From: an uncultured Caryophanales bacterium
Lineage (GTDB): Bacteria > Bacillota_I > Bacilli_A > RF39 > UBA660
NCBI GenBank assembly: GCA_946615975.1
Contig: CAMOID010000007.1
Span: forward strand, 1 to 36,913
Reading direction: 5' to 3'
DNA length: 36,913 nt
Below are positions 1-8,592 of the stretch, in pieces (the stretch's first letter is position 1; every line of letters starts with the position of its first letter). The notes under the pieces are model-generated. The model saw nothing but the letters and a program-made list of their open reading frames with translations. It was not told the origin of the DNA and did not search any database. The translations under genes and the position numbers were made by a program.

Positions 1-1176
1 CCTCCTAGTAGTAATAATAATTTAAAGAGTTTAAGTATTAATCCTGGTGGAATTAATTTTAGTCCAGGTAACACTAATTACAATGTTAATGTAGATTCTA
101 ATGTTACAAGTGTTACTATCAGTGCTCAAGCAGAAGATAGTAAATCAAGTGTATCAGGAACTGGTACTAAACAATTAAATTATGGTAATAATAAAATAAG
201 TGTTAATGTCAAAGCAGAAAACGGAGCAACAAAAAATTATATTATTAATGTTAATAGAAAAGATGATAGATCTGGAGATGCTACATTAAAGTCATTAAAT
301 ATATCAAATGGTAAATTAAATCCAGGATTTAATTCAGGTACTTTAGAATATCATATGGATGTTCCATATGATGTTAGTAAATTAAATATTGATGCAAAAG
401 CAAATGATTCTAAATCAAAAGTATCTATTTCTAATAATGATTTAGTTGCTGAAAAAACTACTAAAGTAGAAGTTAAAGTAACAGCTGAAAATGGAAGTAC
501 AAGAACTTATGTAATACAAGTTAAAAGAGGAAAAGATCCTAATAAAGTATTAAGTACTAATAATTATTTAAGTAGTATAAGTGTTGATCAAGGTATATTA
601 AGTCCAGCATTTAATAAAGATCAAACTAATTATATTGTTTATATTCCATATGAAATAGATAAAGTAAATATTTCTTATGAAGTTGAAGATAAAGAATATG
701 GTATTGCTAAGATAGATGGTCCATCATCATTAGGTATAGGAGAAAACCTATATAAGATAAATGTAACAGCAGAAGATGAATCAGTTAAAACTTATAATGT
801 CATTATTAATCGTGGTAGGAATTTAGCTGGTGAAGTGTCTAATAACATTTACTTAAAAGAACTAAAATTAGAAAATGGTAAATTAACTTCTAGTTTCAAG
901 AAAGAAATATTTTTTTATAGATATAGTGCAAAAAAAGATTTTAAAATAGAAGCTATACCTGAAGATGAAGATAGTAATGTTGAAATAATTAAATCAGGTA
1001 ATATATATGTAATTTTAGTAACAGCTCCTTCTGGAGATAAAGCAACATATATATTAATACCTAAAGAATTTAATATAGCATTACTAATTGGTATATTAAT
1101 GTTTACAATTACTATTATAGGAATAGTAGTATATATAATAGCTAATAAGAGAAATAAAAAGCATGCTAAAAAATAG
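1..1176 (+). CDS. Cell-surface protein with cadherin-like beta-sandwich repeats, C-terminal part (5' end outside window)
   Basis: The reading frame is open from base 1, so the start lies upstream; the ATG at 355 is an internal methionine. The 391 visible residues hold three clear copies and one degenerate copy of an ~85-residue repeat. Each begins with a 'LKSL-x-I-x-x-G' type strand, has a central 'Y-x-V-x-V/I-P' strand, and ends with 'T-V/A-E-N/D-G-x-T-x-x-Y-x-I-x-V-x-R'. This is the pattern of the cadherin-like beta-sandwich domain (PF12733-type) found in Bacillota surface proteins. A hydrophobic helix of about 25 residues near the C-terminus is followed by a short Lys/Arg-rich tail, so the repeats project outward from a C-terminal membrane anchor. 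There is no LPXTG motif. The fold call is fairly sure; ligand and role are unknown. Confidence 0.8.
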   Translation, partial: PPSSNNNLKSLSINPGGINFSPGNTNYNVNVDSNVTSVTISAQAEDSKSSVSGTGTKQLNYGNNKISVNVKAENGATKNYIINVNRKDDRSGDATLKSLNISNGKLNPGFNSGTLEYHMDVPYDVSKLNIDAKANDSKSKVSISNNDLVAEKTTKVEVKVTAENGSTRTYVIQVKRGKDPNKVLSTNNYLSSISVDQGILSPAFNKDQTNYIVYIPYEIDKVNISYEVEDKEYGIAKIDGPSSLGIGENLYKINVTAEDESVKTYNVIINRGRNLAGEVSNNIYLKELKLENGKLTSSFKKEIFFYRYSAKKDFKIEAIPEDEDSNVEIIKSGNIYVILVTAPSGDKATYILIPKEFNIALLIGILMFTITIIGIVVYIIANKRNKKHAKK

Positions 1177-1190
1177 CATGTTTTTGTTTG
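1156..1190 (+). terminator. Intrinsic terminator of the cadherin-like gene
   Basis: The inverted repeat CATGCT/AGCATG (1162-1167 with 1175-1180) is followed by five T. The stop codon (1174-1176) lies inside the hairpin. Confidence 0.75.
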
Positions 1191-1241
1191 ATTTAATATA
1201 TATATTAATATATAATAAAATTCAAATAGTGAGGGATATAT

Positions 1242-2366
1242 ATGAGTGAAGAAAGATTTCAAGAATATGTATGGGATGTTTATTATTATTCAATTGATCA
1301 AAGATGGAATGAATTAAGAAATATCTTATTTTTATTTACTAATGAATGTAATAGTAAAAGTGCAATGTTATTATTATTTTTAGCAAAGAATTATGACTTT
1401 GAATATTTATTTGAATATATGGATGATTTAAGAAGAGGAAAAGAAATAAATTTAAAAGAAATAGAAGATGAATGTATTGAATCTATTAAAAATGGTGATT
1501 TAGAGTTTGCTAAATATTTAATTGATTTTATAGAATCAAGAGGAAAAGGAACTCATCAAGAAGTTAATATGCCATATATTAAATTTGCATATAATTTTAT
1601 GAATTATAGATTAAATAATGTTGTATATAATTCACTAGATGATGATTTAGAATTAGAAGAATCTTTAATAGATGAATTAAACGGTAAACAAACTATAAAA
1701 GATATAGTATCTTCTGATAGATTAACTTCATTAAAGAAAGAATTTATGATTAATTTATATAATAATATTGATACATATACATGTACTGATAGAAAAGGTA
1801 AGTATCATATATATGCTAAAGTAAATGAAGAAACAAAGGAAATTAATGTAGAAGATATACTTAATAAAGTTGATTATGAAATTTATTTAGGTAAAATAGA
1901 AAATGCTAAAGAAATAGTTAGAAAAGCTTTAGTTGAAACAAAAGGATATGATCCTGATTTAGTTAGACTATATAACAAATTATTTAAAGATGAAAAGATT
2001 AATAGATTAGAAAGACATATATGTCCACCTGAAGTAGAAGATGATTCATATAATATTTTATATAATCATATGTATGGATTTGATAATATAGATGAATATG
2101 TTAGAAAAGCCCTTAGAAATAAACAATTAGATTTATCTAATTATAATGATGAAGAAAAAGGATTAATATATTTAATTGTTGCAAGAGAAGCATATAAACA
2201 TAGTAATTCAAATGTAGGTAGTAGATATTTACAAATAGCTAGAAAATATATTAAATATCCTGAAGTAAATTATTTCTATAATTATGTAGATAGTAATAAA
2301 GGTAATTTAAATTATCAAATAGTAAGAAGTTTACCTGATGCTATTAGATTGGAACTTAAAAAGTAA
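1242..2366 (+). CDS. Protein of unknown function, 374 aa, mostly helical
   Basis: I do not recognise this family. The protein is soluble, with no signal peptide or membrane segment. It is acidic and rich in Tyr, Asn, Leu and Glu, with many short amphipathic helices, as in helical-repeat scaffold proteins, but no repeat register is clear. A GAGGG ribosome-binding site sits about 8 bases before the ATG. The stop codon overlaps the start of the next gene by one base (TAATG), so the two are probably co-translated. That would place it with a HAD nucleotidase, but it gives no firm functional hint. Confidence 0.75.
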   Translation: MSEERFQEYVWDVYYYSIDQRWNELRNILFLFTNECNSKSAMLLLFLAKNYDFEYLFEYMDDLRRGKEINLKEIEDECIESIKNGDLEFAKYLIDFIESRGKGTHQEVNMPYIKFAYNFMNYRLNNVVYNSLDDDLELEESLIDELNGKQTIKDIVSSDRLTSLKKEFMINLYNNIDTYTCTDRKGKYHIYAKVNEETKEINVEDILNKVDYEIYLGKIENAKEIVRKALVETKGYDPDLVRLYNKLFKDEKINRLERHICPPEVEDDSYNILYNHMYGFDNIDEYVRKALRNKQLDLSNYNDEEKGLIYLIVAREAYKHSNSNVGSRYLQIARKYIKYPEVNYFYNYVDSNKGNLNYQIVRSLPDAIRLELKK

Positions 2367-2893
2367 TGGTAATAGGTATAGATATAGATGATACTTTAAC
2401 TGATTCTAAAATAGAAATAATTAATGCTTGGAAAGATTATTATAGATTATATGATCTAGGAACATATACTGATAAAGTACCAAGTAATATTAACACAGGG
2501 TGGAATGATAAGTATATAAGACAATTTTGGGACTTATATAGAACTGAAATAGCATCTAGAGTAAAACTAAAGGAGAATGCTGCAGAAGCATTATATAAAT
2601 TAAAATTAAATGGTCATGTTATTAAGATAGTAACAGCTAGACCAGAAGATCAAAGATTAGTTACTTTAAGATGTTTAAAAAGCCAATTATTAACATATGA
2701 TGAATTAGTATTACAAGCTAGATATAAAGGAAAAACATGTTTAGAACATGGAGTAGAGCTACATATAGATGATACTCAAATGAATTTAGATGATATAGCA
2801 TCATATGGTATTAAAACTTTATTATTTAAAGAAAATGATAATTGGAATGATGTATATAAAAAGATTTTAAATATATCTAGAAATAGCAAATAA
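2366..2893 (+). CDS. HAD-superfamily phosphatase, 5'-nucleotidase (NT5C)-like
   Basis: The 175-aa protein starts with HAD motif I, DIDDT, whose nucleophile and acid/base aspartates are D6 and D8. A motif II threonine sits in 'VTARPED' and a motif IV acidic cluster in 'HIDDT' near residue 131. The size and the small cap match the bacterial YorS/YqfW and NT5C-type nucleotidase group, which removes phosphate from (deoxy)nucleotides. Substrate is inferred only from family resemblance. The start overlaps the preceding stop by one base, implying translational coupling, and the gene ends at a strong bidirectional terminator. Confidence 0.8.
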   Translation: MVIGIDIDDTLTDSKIEIINAWKDYYRLYDLGTYTDKVPSNINTGWNDKYIRQFWDLYRTEIASRVKLKENAAEALYKLKLNGHVIKIVTARPEDQRLVTLRCLKSQLLTYDELVLQARYKGKTCLEHGVELHIDDTQMNLDDIASYGIKTLLFKENDNWNDVYKKILNISRNSK

Positions 2894-2920
2894 AAAAGGA
2901 GGTTTTAAACCTCCTTTTTA
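2892..2920. terminator. Bidirectional terminator between converging genes
   Basis: A perfect A-tract/GGAGG...CCTCC/T-tract hairpin separates the HAD gene from the oppositely oriented prsA-like gene and works in both directions. Confidence 0.9.
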
Positions 2921-3946
2921 TTATTTATTATTTTTTTGATTTAATTGATAATTGATATATCTTTTATATCTTTCATTTAATTCAGAATCAATTATCTTCA
3001 TACCATATTTTTCTCTTAATTTATCCATAGCTGTAACTGAGATAGTAGAATCATCAGTAACTTTCTTTTCAGCTAATGCAGAAATAATTTCTTCTTTAGC
3101 ATCATCTAATGATTTCTTTTCTCCAACTTTAGTAATTAAGATAACATGATATCCATATGAAGTTTTAACAGGAGTCTTAGACATTTCTCCAGCTTTTAAG
3201 TTATAAGCAGCTTTTGAGAAATCTTCAACCATATCTGTATAATTGAAAGTACCTAAATCTTGATATAATGTAGCATCATCTGAATCTTCATCATATGCTT
3301 TAAATGCATCTTCAATTTTAGTTCCAGATTTAACTTTCTTATTAATTTCACTTATGATATTTTCAGCTTTAGTTTTAGCAGCAGCAAGTGATGCATCATC
3401 AGTAGCAGTTGGTTTAACTAAAATATGTACACCAGTTAAATCAGGTCTAATATCTGTTTTATAATATGCTTTAATATCTGAATCAGAAATTAATGTTTTA
3501 GCATAATCTGTTGCAGCTTTATTAGTTAAATAATTAGATTTAACTGTAGCTAAATATGCATCTAATGAATTATATCCATAATTTTGTAATGCATCATTTA
3601 ATGCTTGTTCATCATAATTTCCATCTTTATCTTTATATTGAGCTTTGATAGATAATTCAGCAGTTTGTACATATGTCTTAGTATCTGCTTCAGAATCTTT
3701 ATATTCTTCATCTAAAATTTTAGAATCGATTTTATTAAGTAGGTTTGATAAACCATTGCTTATTTTAATTTCATTCCAAATTTCATTTGCTGAATATTTA
3801 GTACCATCTTTTAATTCAATGATTGCTTCCTCTCCATTTTCTAACTTTGGAATCATATGAGCTCTACCAGATGCAATGATTATTGTTTCAACAATAACAG
3901 CAATTGCAAGTACAGCAATAATGATTAAGTTGATATTCTTCTTCAT
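2921..3946 (-). CDS. prsA: PrsA-like peptidyl-prolyl cis/trans isomerase (parvulin foldase)
   Basis: The 341-aa protein has an N-terminal hydrophobic segment (about residues 5-26) with no lipobox cysteine, so it is either anchored by an uncleaved helix or secreted. An N-terminal chaperone (SurA-like) region is followed by a parvulin domain at about residues 165-275. The latter opens with 'GVHILVK' and closes with 'SYGYHVILITK', both hallmarks of PpiC/PrsA. It should help secreted proteins fold on the outer face of the membrane. The ribosome-binding site GGAGGAG lies 7 bases before the ATG. The lack of a lipid anchor distinguishes it from the Bacillus subtilis lipoprotein. The gene stands alone between a terminator and its own promoter. 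Confidence 0.88.
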   Translation of the reverse strand: MKKNINLIIIAVLAIAVIVETIIIASGRAHMIPKLENGEEAIIELKDGTKYSANEIWNEIKISNGLSNLLNKIDSKILDEEYKDSEADTKTYVQTAELSIKAQYKDKDGNYDEQALNDALQNYGYNSLDAYLATVKSNYLTNKAATDYAKTLISDSDIKAYYKTDIRPDLTGVHILVKPTATDDASLAAAKTKAENIISEINKKVKSGTKIEDAFKAYDEDSDDATLYQDLGTFNYTDMVEDFSKAAYNLKAGEMSKTPVKTSYGYHVILITKVGEKKSLDDAKEEIISALAEKKVTDDSTISVTAMDKLREKYGMKIIDSELNERYKRYINYQLNQKNNK

Positions 3947-3974
3947 GTTAGTTTCTCCTCCCTAAACAAGTATT

Positions 3975-3983
3975 ATTATACCA
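3975..3983 (-). promoter_or_regulatory. Extended -10 promoter for the prsA-like gene
   Basis: Read on the minus strand, TGG-TATAAT lies about 30 bases upstream of the start codon, directly ahead of the GGAGGAG site. Confidence 0.6.
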
Positions 3984-4041
3984 TATATAAAATTAAAATA
4001 GTAAAAAAATAGTATTATCTATGTGATTAAAAAGTTTAAAG

Positions 4042-4050
4042 TGTTATAAT
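4042..4050 (+). promoter_or_regulatory. Extended -10 promoter for the polysaccharide deacetylase gene
   Basis: TGT-TATAAT at 4042-4050 has only a weak -35 match 17 bases upstream. The expected transcript start near 4057 leaves too little room for a GTG start at 4062, which supports the ATG at 4074. Confidence 0.6.
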
Positions 4051-4073
4051 TTTATAGATAGGTGTTGGTATAT

Positions 4074-5528
4074 ATGATATTTCACAAAATGAGAGTAAGT
4101 GAATTGTATAAAGTGTTTGTAATAACTGGTATTTTATTAGTTATTATAATTAATTTAGTTACAATAATTGGTATAAGACACAATCTAAATAAAGTTAATG
4201 TTGAATTAATAGGTGATACTAATTTATTAGCTAATATAAATGAAGAATATAAAGATCCTGGTATTAATGTTAATAGACATGGAAGAACTGTTAAATATGA
4301 TGTTCATGAATCTAATAATATTGATATTACTAAATTTGGTAATTACATATATGAATATGATATAGTAGTAGATGGTAAAACATATAAATTAACTAGAAAT
4401 GTAGAAGTAGTAGATAAATCTATGCCTATTATTAATGTAGAAGAAAAAGAATTAATAAGAGATTATTGTTCTAAAGCGATATCTAAAGAACCAACATATA
4501 AAGCTACTGATAATTATGATGGAGATATAACAGATAAAGTTACTAAAAAAGATAATGGTTCAACTTATTTATTAAGTGTAGTAGATTCACATGGAAATAA
4601 AAATGAAGTATCTATACCAATTAAAGATCAAGAAGAACCTAAAAATAAAATAGTATTAAATGGATATAAAACTCAAACTATATATATAGGAAATGAATAT
4701 AAAGATCAAGGTGCTAAAGTTTATACTGGATGTGGTATAGAACTTCCTGATGAAAGTGTAACTGTTGAAGGAAATGTAGATACTAATACTTTAGGTACTT
4801 ATGAATTAACATATAAAAATGATAAGTATAATATAAGTGCAAAAAGAACTATATATGTTACTAAGAAAACAGAACCTGTTGTAAATGAAGAAACTGATAA
4901 ACCTGGAAATGGTAAAGTAGTTTATTTAACATTTGATGATGGTCCAGGCGGATATACTATGCAATTCTTAGATATATTAGATAAATATAATGCTAAAGCA
5001 ACTTTCTTTGTAACAAATCAATTTACAAGTTATCAATGGGTATTAGGTGAAGAAGCTAGAAGAGGGCATACAGTTGCAGTTCATTCATTAACACATAACT
5101 GGAATATATATAATTCAGTTGAAGCATATAAAAATGATTTTAATGCTATGAATGATATTATTGAACAACAAACAGGAAAGAGAAGTAATATATTTAGATT
5201 CCCAGGTGGTTCTTCTAATACAGTATCAAGAGGACATTCAAGAGGAATCATGACAACACTTTCTCAAGTAATGCAATCAGAAGGATATCAATATTTTGAT
5301 TGGAATGTAGATTCAAATGATGCAGCAGGAGCTAATAGTACTCAAGTATATAATAATGTTATAAGAGGTATTAAAAATACATCTAAGCCAGTTATATTAA
5401 TGCATGATATAAAGAAGAGTACACTAAATGCTTTAGATGATATGTTAAGATATATGACTAATAATGGATATAAATTTGGAACATTAGATATAAATGGACC
5501 AATTGTACATCATGGAATTAATAATTAA
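4074..5528 (+). CDS. Membrane-anchored polysaccharide deacetylase (NodB domain) with Ig-like modules
   Basis: The protein has an N-terminal membrane helix, then two DUF5011-type Ig-like modules, marked by 'EEYKDPGI' and 'NEYKDQGA'. A C-terminal NodB deacetylase domain starts near residue 285. All catalytic motifs are present: TFDDGP, HSLTH (first His near 337), RFPGG, DWNVDSND and LMHD. It should deacetylate peptidoglycan N-acetylglucosamine or N-acetylmuramic acid, or a related wall glycan, outside the cell; deacetylated peptidoglycan resists lysozyme. I prefer the ATG at 4074, with AGGTG upstream, over the GTG at 4062, which would lie almost at the predicted transcript start. It converges with a wall hydrolase gene across a shared terminator. 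Confidence 0.88.
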   Translation: MIFHKMRVSELYKVFVITGILLVIIINLVTIIGIRHNLNKVNVELIGDTNLLANINEEYKDPGINVNRHGRTVKYDVHESNNIDITKFGNYIYEYDIVVDGKTYKLTRNVEVVDKSMPIINVEEKELIRDYCSKAISKEPTYKATDNYDGDITDKVTKKDNGSTYLLSVVDSHGNKNEVSIPIKDQEEPKNKIVLNGYKTQTIYIGNEYKDQGAKVYTGCGIELPDESVTVEGNVDTNTLGTYELTYKNDKYNISAKRTIYVTKKTEPVVNEETDKPGNGKVVYLTFDDGPGGYTMQFLDILDKYNAKATFFVTNQFTSYQWVLGEEARRGHTVAVHSLTHNWNIYNSVEAYKNDFNAMNDIIEQQTGKRSNIFRFPGGSSNTVSRGHSRGIMTTLSQVMQSEGYQYFDWNVDSNDAAGANSTQVYNNVIRGIKNTSKPVILMHDIKKSTLNALDDMLRYMTNNGYKFGTLDINGPIVHHGINN

Positions 5529-5555
5529 AAAAGAGACTTAATTGTCTCTTTTTTT
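5527..5555. terminator. Bidirectional terminator
   Basis: AAAAAAGAGAC pairs with GTCTCTTTTTT around a six-base loop. It serves the deacetylase gene and the converging NlpC/P60 gene. Confidence 0.9.
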
Positions 5556-6897
5556 AATCATTCCACATCCATGTCCAGAAGCCATCACCATTTGGATAGA
5601 TATCTGACATTTCAATTACATAAGTTAAATTATCATCTTTAACAATTCCATGATATCTTTCATATGTATATACTTTTAATTTTGCTGGTAATGATTCAGC
5701 AGTATAAACATTATTATCATCAACACCAATTATAAGTGCTGCATGTCCATTTCTTCCTATAAAGTCTCCTGGTTTAAAATTACCATTTGTCATATATTCA
5801 GTTGTTATTTTTTGATGAGGTCCCATATCTGATAAATCATCATCAAATTGTGCATAATCACCAGCACCAACATCTCCAATATCAAATCCACCATTTAACA
5901 TAGCCCATGTAACAAATCCTGAACAGGTAAATCCATTCATATTCATTTTAGATATAAATTGATCATATATTTGGCATCCCCACATTTTAGGACCAGTAGA
6001 AGTAGACTTTGATATATCTTTATATTTACTAGCACTTAAATATAATCCTTTATGATAATATCTTCCTTCGCCATCAATCTTTGGTCTACCATGACCTTGT
6101 AATCTACCATTTTCATTAAAGTATCTAATAGAGTAAGGTAATTCCATACTTAAGAATCTAGCAGCTGCAAGTACAGCACCTCTAGTACCAACTCCAGCTT
6201 CTTGAATTCTTGAATCTAATATTTTATCCATTAATTCAGCTTCTTCTTCTGAATATCTTCCACATGGTAAATATGGTTTATCATTATTAGGAGAAATTGG
6301 TTGAATTAAATTTGTTACTTGAACAGTATATGTTTTACTATTACCATCTAATAATCTAGCAGTAAATGTAGTAGTACCTTTTTTTAATCCTTTAATAGTA
6401 TTATTTTCTATAGATATTATTTCAGGATCTTCTATTGAATAAGAAACTGTTTTATCAAATTTATCATCATATTTAAATTCATAATGCATTTTCTTTGTTC
6501 CATTTAAAGCTAAATAATAAATAGGAGTTCTATCTAAAGTAGAAGAAAATTCTCCAACTATATTAGATATAATTTGAAAATCTTTTTTATATGTTTGATC
6601 TTCTTGTTTAATATATAAAGTATAATTACCAGGTTCTAAATCAAAATTACAATCATGTATTTCTTTATAATGTATTCCATTTATAGAGCAATAAGTAGGT
6701 CTATCATCTTCATATGAAACTACAATATGATATTGTCCTTGATTATTGATTTTATTTTCATATGTTATTTCAACTAAATCAAGATTTATTATAGTTTTCT
6801 TTGTATACATTTTTATTGCTAATAAAGTTATTAATATTGCAAGTGTAATAATAGATAATACATAAAAAATAGTTGTACCTAAATATTTTTTAATCAT
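5554..6897 (-). CDS. Membrane-anchored NlpC/P60-type cell-wall hydrolase with Ig-like domain
   Basis: The 447-aa protein has an N-terminal membrane helix (about 10-30). An extracytoplasmic region follows that includes a BIG_2-like module near 140-200 ('...IKGLKKGTTTFTA...'). The C-terminal cysteine peptidase-like domain has its presumed nucleophile at C325 in 'FTCSGFVTW' and its histidine at H385 in 'NGHAALIIGV', matching NlpC/P60 order and spacing. Such enzymes cut stem peptides of peptidoglycan. The segment between the Ig module and the catalytic domain is long and not recognised. With the neighbouring deacetylase it forms a wall-remodelling pair, convergent and separately transcribed. It could act on another amide substrate, as CHAP-type enzymes do. 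Confidence 0.8.
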   Translation of the reverse strand: MIKKYLGTTIFYVLSIITLAILITLLAIKMYTKKTIINLDLVEITYENKINNQGQYHIVVSYEDDRPTYCSINGIHYKEIHDCNFDLEPGNYTLYIKQEDQTYKKDFQIISNIVGEFSSTLDRTPIYYLALNGTKKMHYEFKYDDKFDKTVSYSIEDPEIISIENNTIKGLKKGTTTFTARLLDGNSKTYTVQVTNLIQPISPNNDKPYLPCGRYSEEEAELMDKILDSRIQEAGVGTRGAVLAAARFLSMELPYSIRYFNENGRLQGHGRPKIDGEGRYYHKGLYLSASKYKDISKSTSTGPKMWGCQIYDQFISKMNMNGFTCSGFVTWAMLNGGFDIGDVGAGDYAQFDDDLSDMGPHQKITTEYMTNGNFKPGDFIGRNGHAALIIGVDDNNVYTAESLPAKLKVYTYERYHGIVKDDNLTYVIEMSDIYPNGDGFWTWMWND

Positions 6898-6931
6898 ATA
6901 AACTACCTTCTATTATAAAATTATTTTATCA

Positions 6932-6963
6932 TAAAAAAAACATAATCTAAATAGATTATGTTA
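6932..6963 (-). terminator. Intrinsic terminator of the methyltransferase gene
   Basis: On the minus strand an 8-bp perfect stem (CATAATCT/AGATTATG, 6941-6960) with a four-base loop is followed by eight T. It begins at the last base of the stop codon. Confidence 0.9.
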
Positions 6964-7713
6964 CTTTTCTAATATATCTAATATATGTCTTCCAGCACCT
7001 AATAATTCAGGTCTTTCACATGTCGATAAATGATATTTTATAAATAATTCATATTGTTCATCATCCATGTTATTTATTATCTTTTTAATATATTCTGTAG
7101 GTCCATCTTGATTTATAATTTTAACTCTTTTTAACTTACATTTATCTTTTAAATAATTAATATCTTCTAATCTTACATAAGAATATAAATTATCATTATC
7201 TTTTAGTATTTTAAAATTATCATCTATATTTTTTATATCATCTTTAATATATCCTTCTATAAAACCGTGATATATAAGAGCAAATTCATTCATACAATAA
7301 GATATAAATATATATTTCTTAGAAACTCTTTTAGCTTCTTCTAAAGCTTTTACTTTTTCATCCATGCTTAATAAATGATACATAGGTCCAAATAAAAGAA
7401 CTATATCAAATGAATTATCTTTAAATCTAGATAAATCTATAGCATTTCCTTGATAACAATTTATATTAGCTTTTTCCATATATTTAAGATTTTGTTTTAC
7501 TAATTCAACTGCAGTAACATCATATCCTTCATCTCTAAGTGGAATAGAGTAAGCTCCTGTTCCTGCACCTACATCTAATATTCTATATCCTTCTTTAATA
7601 ATCGCATGTATATATTTCATAGCAGTTATATATTCTATATTAGCATGTTTAGTTTTTAATCTTTTATCTTCATTGTGTTTATTGTAATATTCAATTAATT
7701 CTTTTTCATTCAT
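6961..7713 (-). CDS. Class I SAM-dependent methyltransferase, substrate unknown
   Basis: The fold is shown by motif I 'ILDVGAGTGAYS', motif II 'VTAVELV', and 'FDIVLLFGPMYHLL', the usual strand 4 region of Methyltransf_11/25 enzymes. I choose the ATG at 7713 (250 aa) over the upstream GTG at 7722: AGGTG overlaps that GTG and sits six bases from the ATG, so it acts as the ribosome-binding site. The gene is transcribed alone, from a minus-strand extended -10 to its own terminator. Members of this group methylate small molecules or cofactors; nothing here identifies the substrate. Confidence 0.8.
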   Translation of the reverse strand: MNEKELIEYYNKHNEDKRLKTKHANIEYITAMKYIHAIIKEGYRILDVGAGTGAYSIPLRDEGYDVTAVELVKQNLKYMEKANINCYQGNAIDLSRFKDNSFDIVLLFGPMYHLLSMDEKVKALEEAKRVSKKYIFISYCMNEFALIYHGFIEGYIKDDIKNIDDNFKILKDNDNLYSYVRLEDINYLKDKCKLKRVKIINQDGPTEYIKKIINNMDDEQYELFIKYHLSTCERPELLGAGRHILDILEK

Positions 7714-7730
7714 ATAAAACACCTGGAAAT

Positions 7731-7739
7731 ATTATAACA
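7731..7739 (-). promoter_or_regulatory. Extended -10 promoter for the methyltransferase gene
   Basis: On the minus strand TGT-TATAAT lies 18 bases before the ATG, giving a very short leader. Confidence 0.5.
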
Positions 7740-7752
7740 TCTTTGATGTAAT

Positions 7753-7781
7753 TTGCCACATATATTAAAATTTGATATACT
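7753..7781 (+). promoter_or_regulatory. Full sigma-A promoter for the gene at 7819
   Basis: TTGCCA (7753-7758), a 17-base spacer and TATACT (7776-7781), with TG one base before the -10. The -35 hexamer is the same as that of the OLE RNA promoter. Confidence 0.75.
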
Positions 7782-7818
7782 ATCAAACGTTGTTTGTTTG
7801 TAAAAAGGGGAGATAAAT

Positions 7819-8538
7819 ATGGCATTTGTTGATAAGGTATATCCATTTACTACTGAAAGTATATCTGGTTATATTAAACATATGGATGTTAAAGATAAGA
7901 GAGTATTAACTGTAGGATCTTCAATGGATCAAGCATTAAATGCTTGTTTATATGGTTCTAAAGATGTAATGGTTATGGATATAAATGAAGGTACTAAAGA
8001 TTATATGCAATATAAATTACATTTATTAAATGAAAGTGATACTAGAAGAGATTTCTATGATGCTATTTCAAATACAAAAGAATTTAATTTATCTAAAGAT
8101 GAAATGTTTTCTTTTGAAGCATTAAAAAGAATGTCTCCATATATGGCAAGTGAAGATAGTTTCACTTTATTAAAGAATAATATTAAAGAAACTAATTTTG
8201 ATTTTATACCTGGTAATATATATGATATGGATGGTGTATTAGGAGATAGACAATACGATAGAATTATATTATCTAATGTCTTACAATATATTAATTCATG
8301 TCGTGGTAATATTCCAATTTATCAATTTATAAAAGATAATTTTGATCAATTTTGTAATCATTTAAGTAAAGATGGAATATTACAATTAATGTATATATAT
8401 GCTTTTGAAAAGAATAATCACTTTGAAGGATATAGCACAATTGATGTATTAAGAGCATTAGAAGGTAATATTTTAGAAATAGTAAAATTTGAATCAGGAT
8501 CAAAAGAAGATGCTGCAATTCTTTATACCAAAAAGTAA
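7819..8538 (+). CDS. Rossmann-fold methyltransferase-like protein
   Basis: The N-terminal third reads like a SAM-binding fold: a glycine loop in 'RVLTVGSSMDQAL', an acidic strand end in 'VMVMDIN' and a strand 4 in 'YDRIILSNVLQYI'. The glycine loop is degenerate, with Ser and Met replacing the usual GxGxG glycines, so catalytic activity is uncertain. The 239-aa protein has no membrane segment. A GGGGAGA ribosome-binding site and a near-consensus promoter suggest steady expression. It resembles DUF3419-type or other uncharacterised methyltransferase-like proteins, but I cannot assign it to one. Confidence 0.65.
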   Translation: MAFVDKVYPFTTESISGYIKHMDVKDKRVLTVGSSMDQALNACLYGSKDVMVMDINEGTKDYMQYKLHLLNESDTRRDFYDAISNTKEFNLSKDEMFSFEALKRMSPYMASEDSFTLLKNNIKETNFDFIPGNIYDMDGVLGDRQYDRIILSNVLQYINSCRGNIPIYQFIKDNFDQFCNHLSKDGILQLMYIYAFEKNNHFEGYSTIDVLRALEGNILEIVKFESGSKEDAAILYTKK

Positions 8539-8558
8539 GATAGATATCTTACTTTTTT
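8530..8558 (+). terminator. Intrinsic terminator overlapping the stop codon
   Basis: AAAAGTAAGAT (8531-8541) pairs with ATCTTACTTTT (8546-8556) around a four-base loop. The stop codon at 8536-8538 is in the left arm. Confidence 0.85.
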
Positions 8559-8560
8559 AA

Positions 8561-8569
8561 TGCTATAAT
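8561..8569 (+). promoter_or_regulatory. Extended -10 promoter of uvrB
   Basis: TGC-TATAAT lies directly after the upstream terminator and just before the AAAGGAGGA ribosome-binding site. Confidence 0.65.
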
Positions 8570-8592
8570 ACATTTATGAAAGGAGGAATAAT

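Noticed and set aside
915-1262. Minus-strand frame of 115 codons
   Set aside because: It is antisense to the end of the cadherin-like gene and its terminator, has no ribosome-binding site and reads as AT-rich hydrophobic shadow.
2952-3860. Plus-strand frames at 2952-3149 and 3645-3860
   Set aside because: Both are antisense to the prsA-like gene, which has clear domains.
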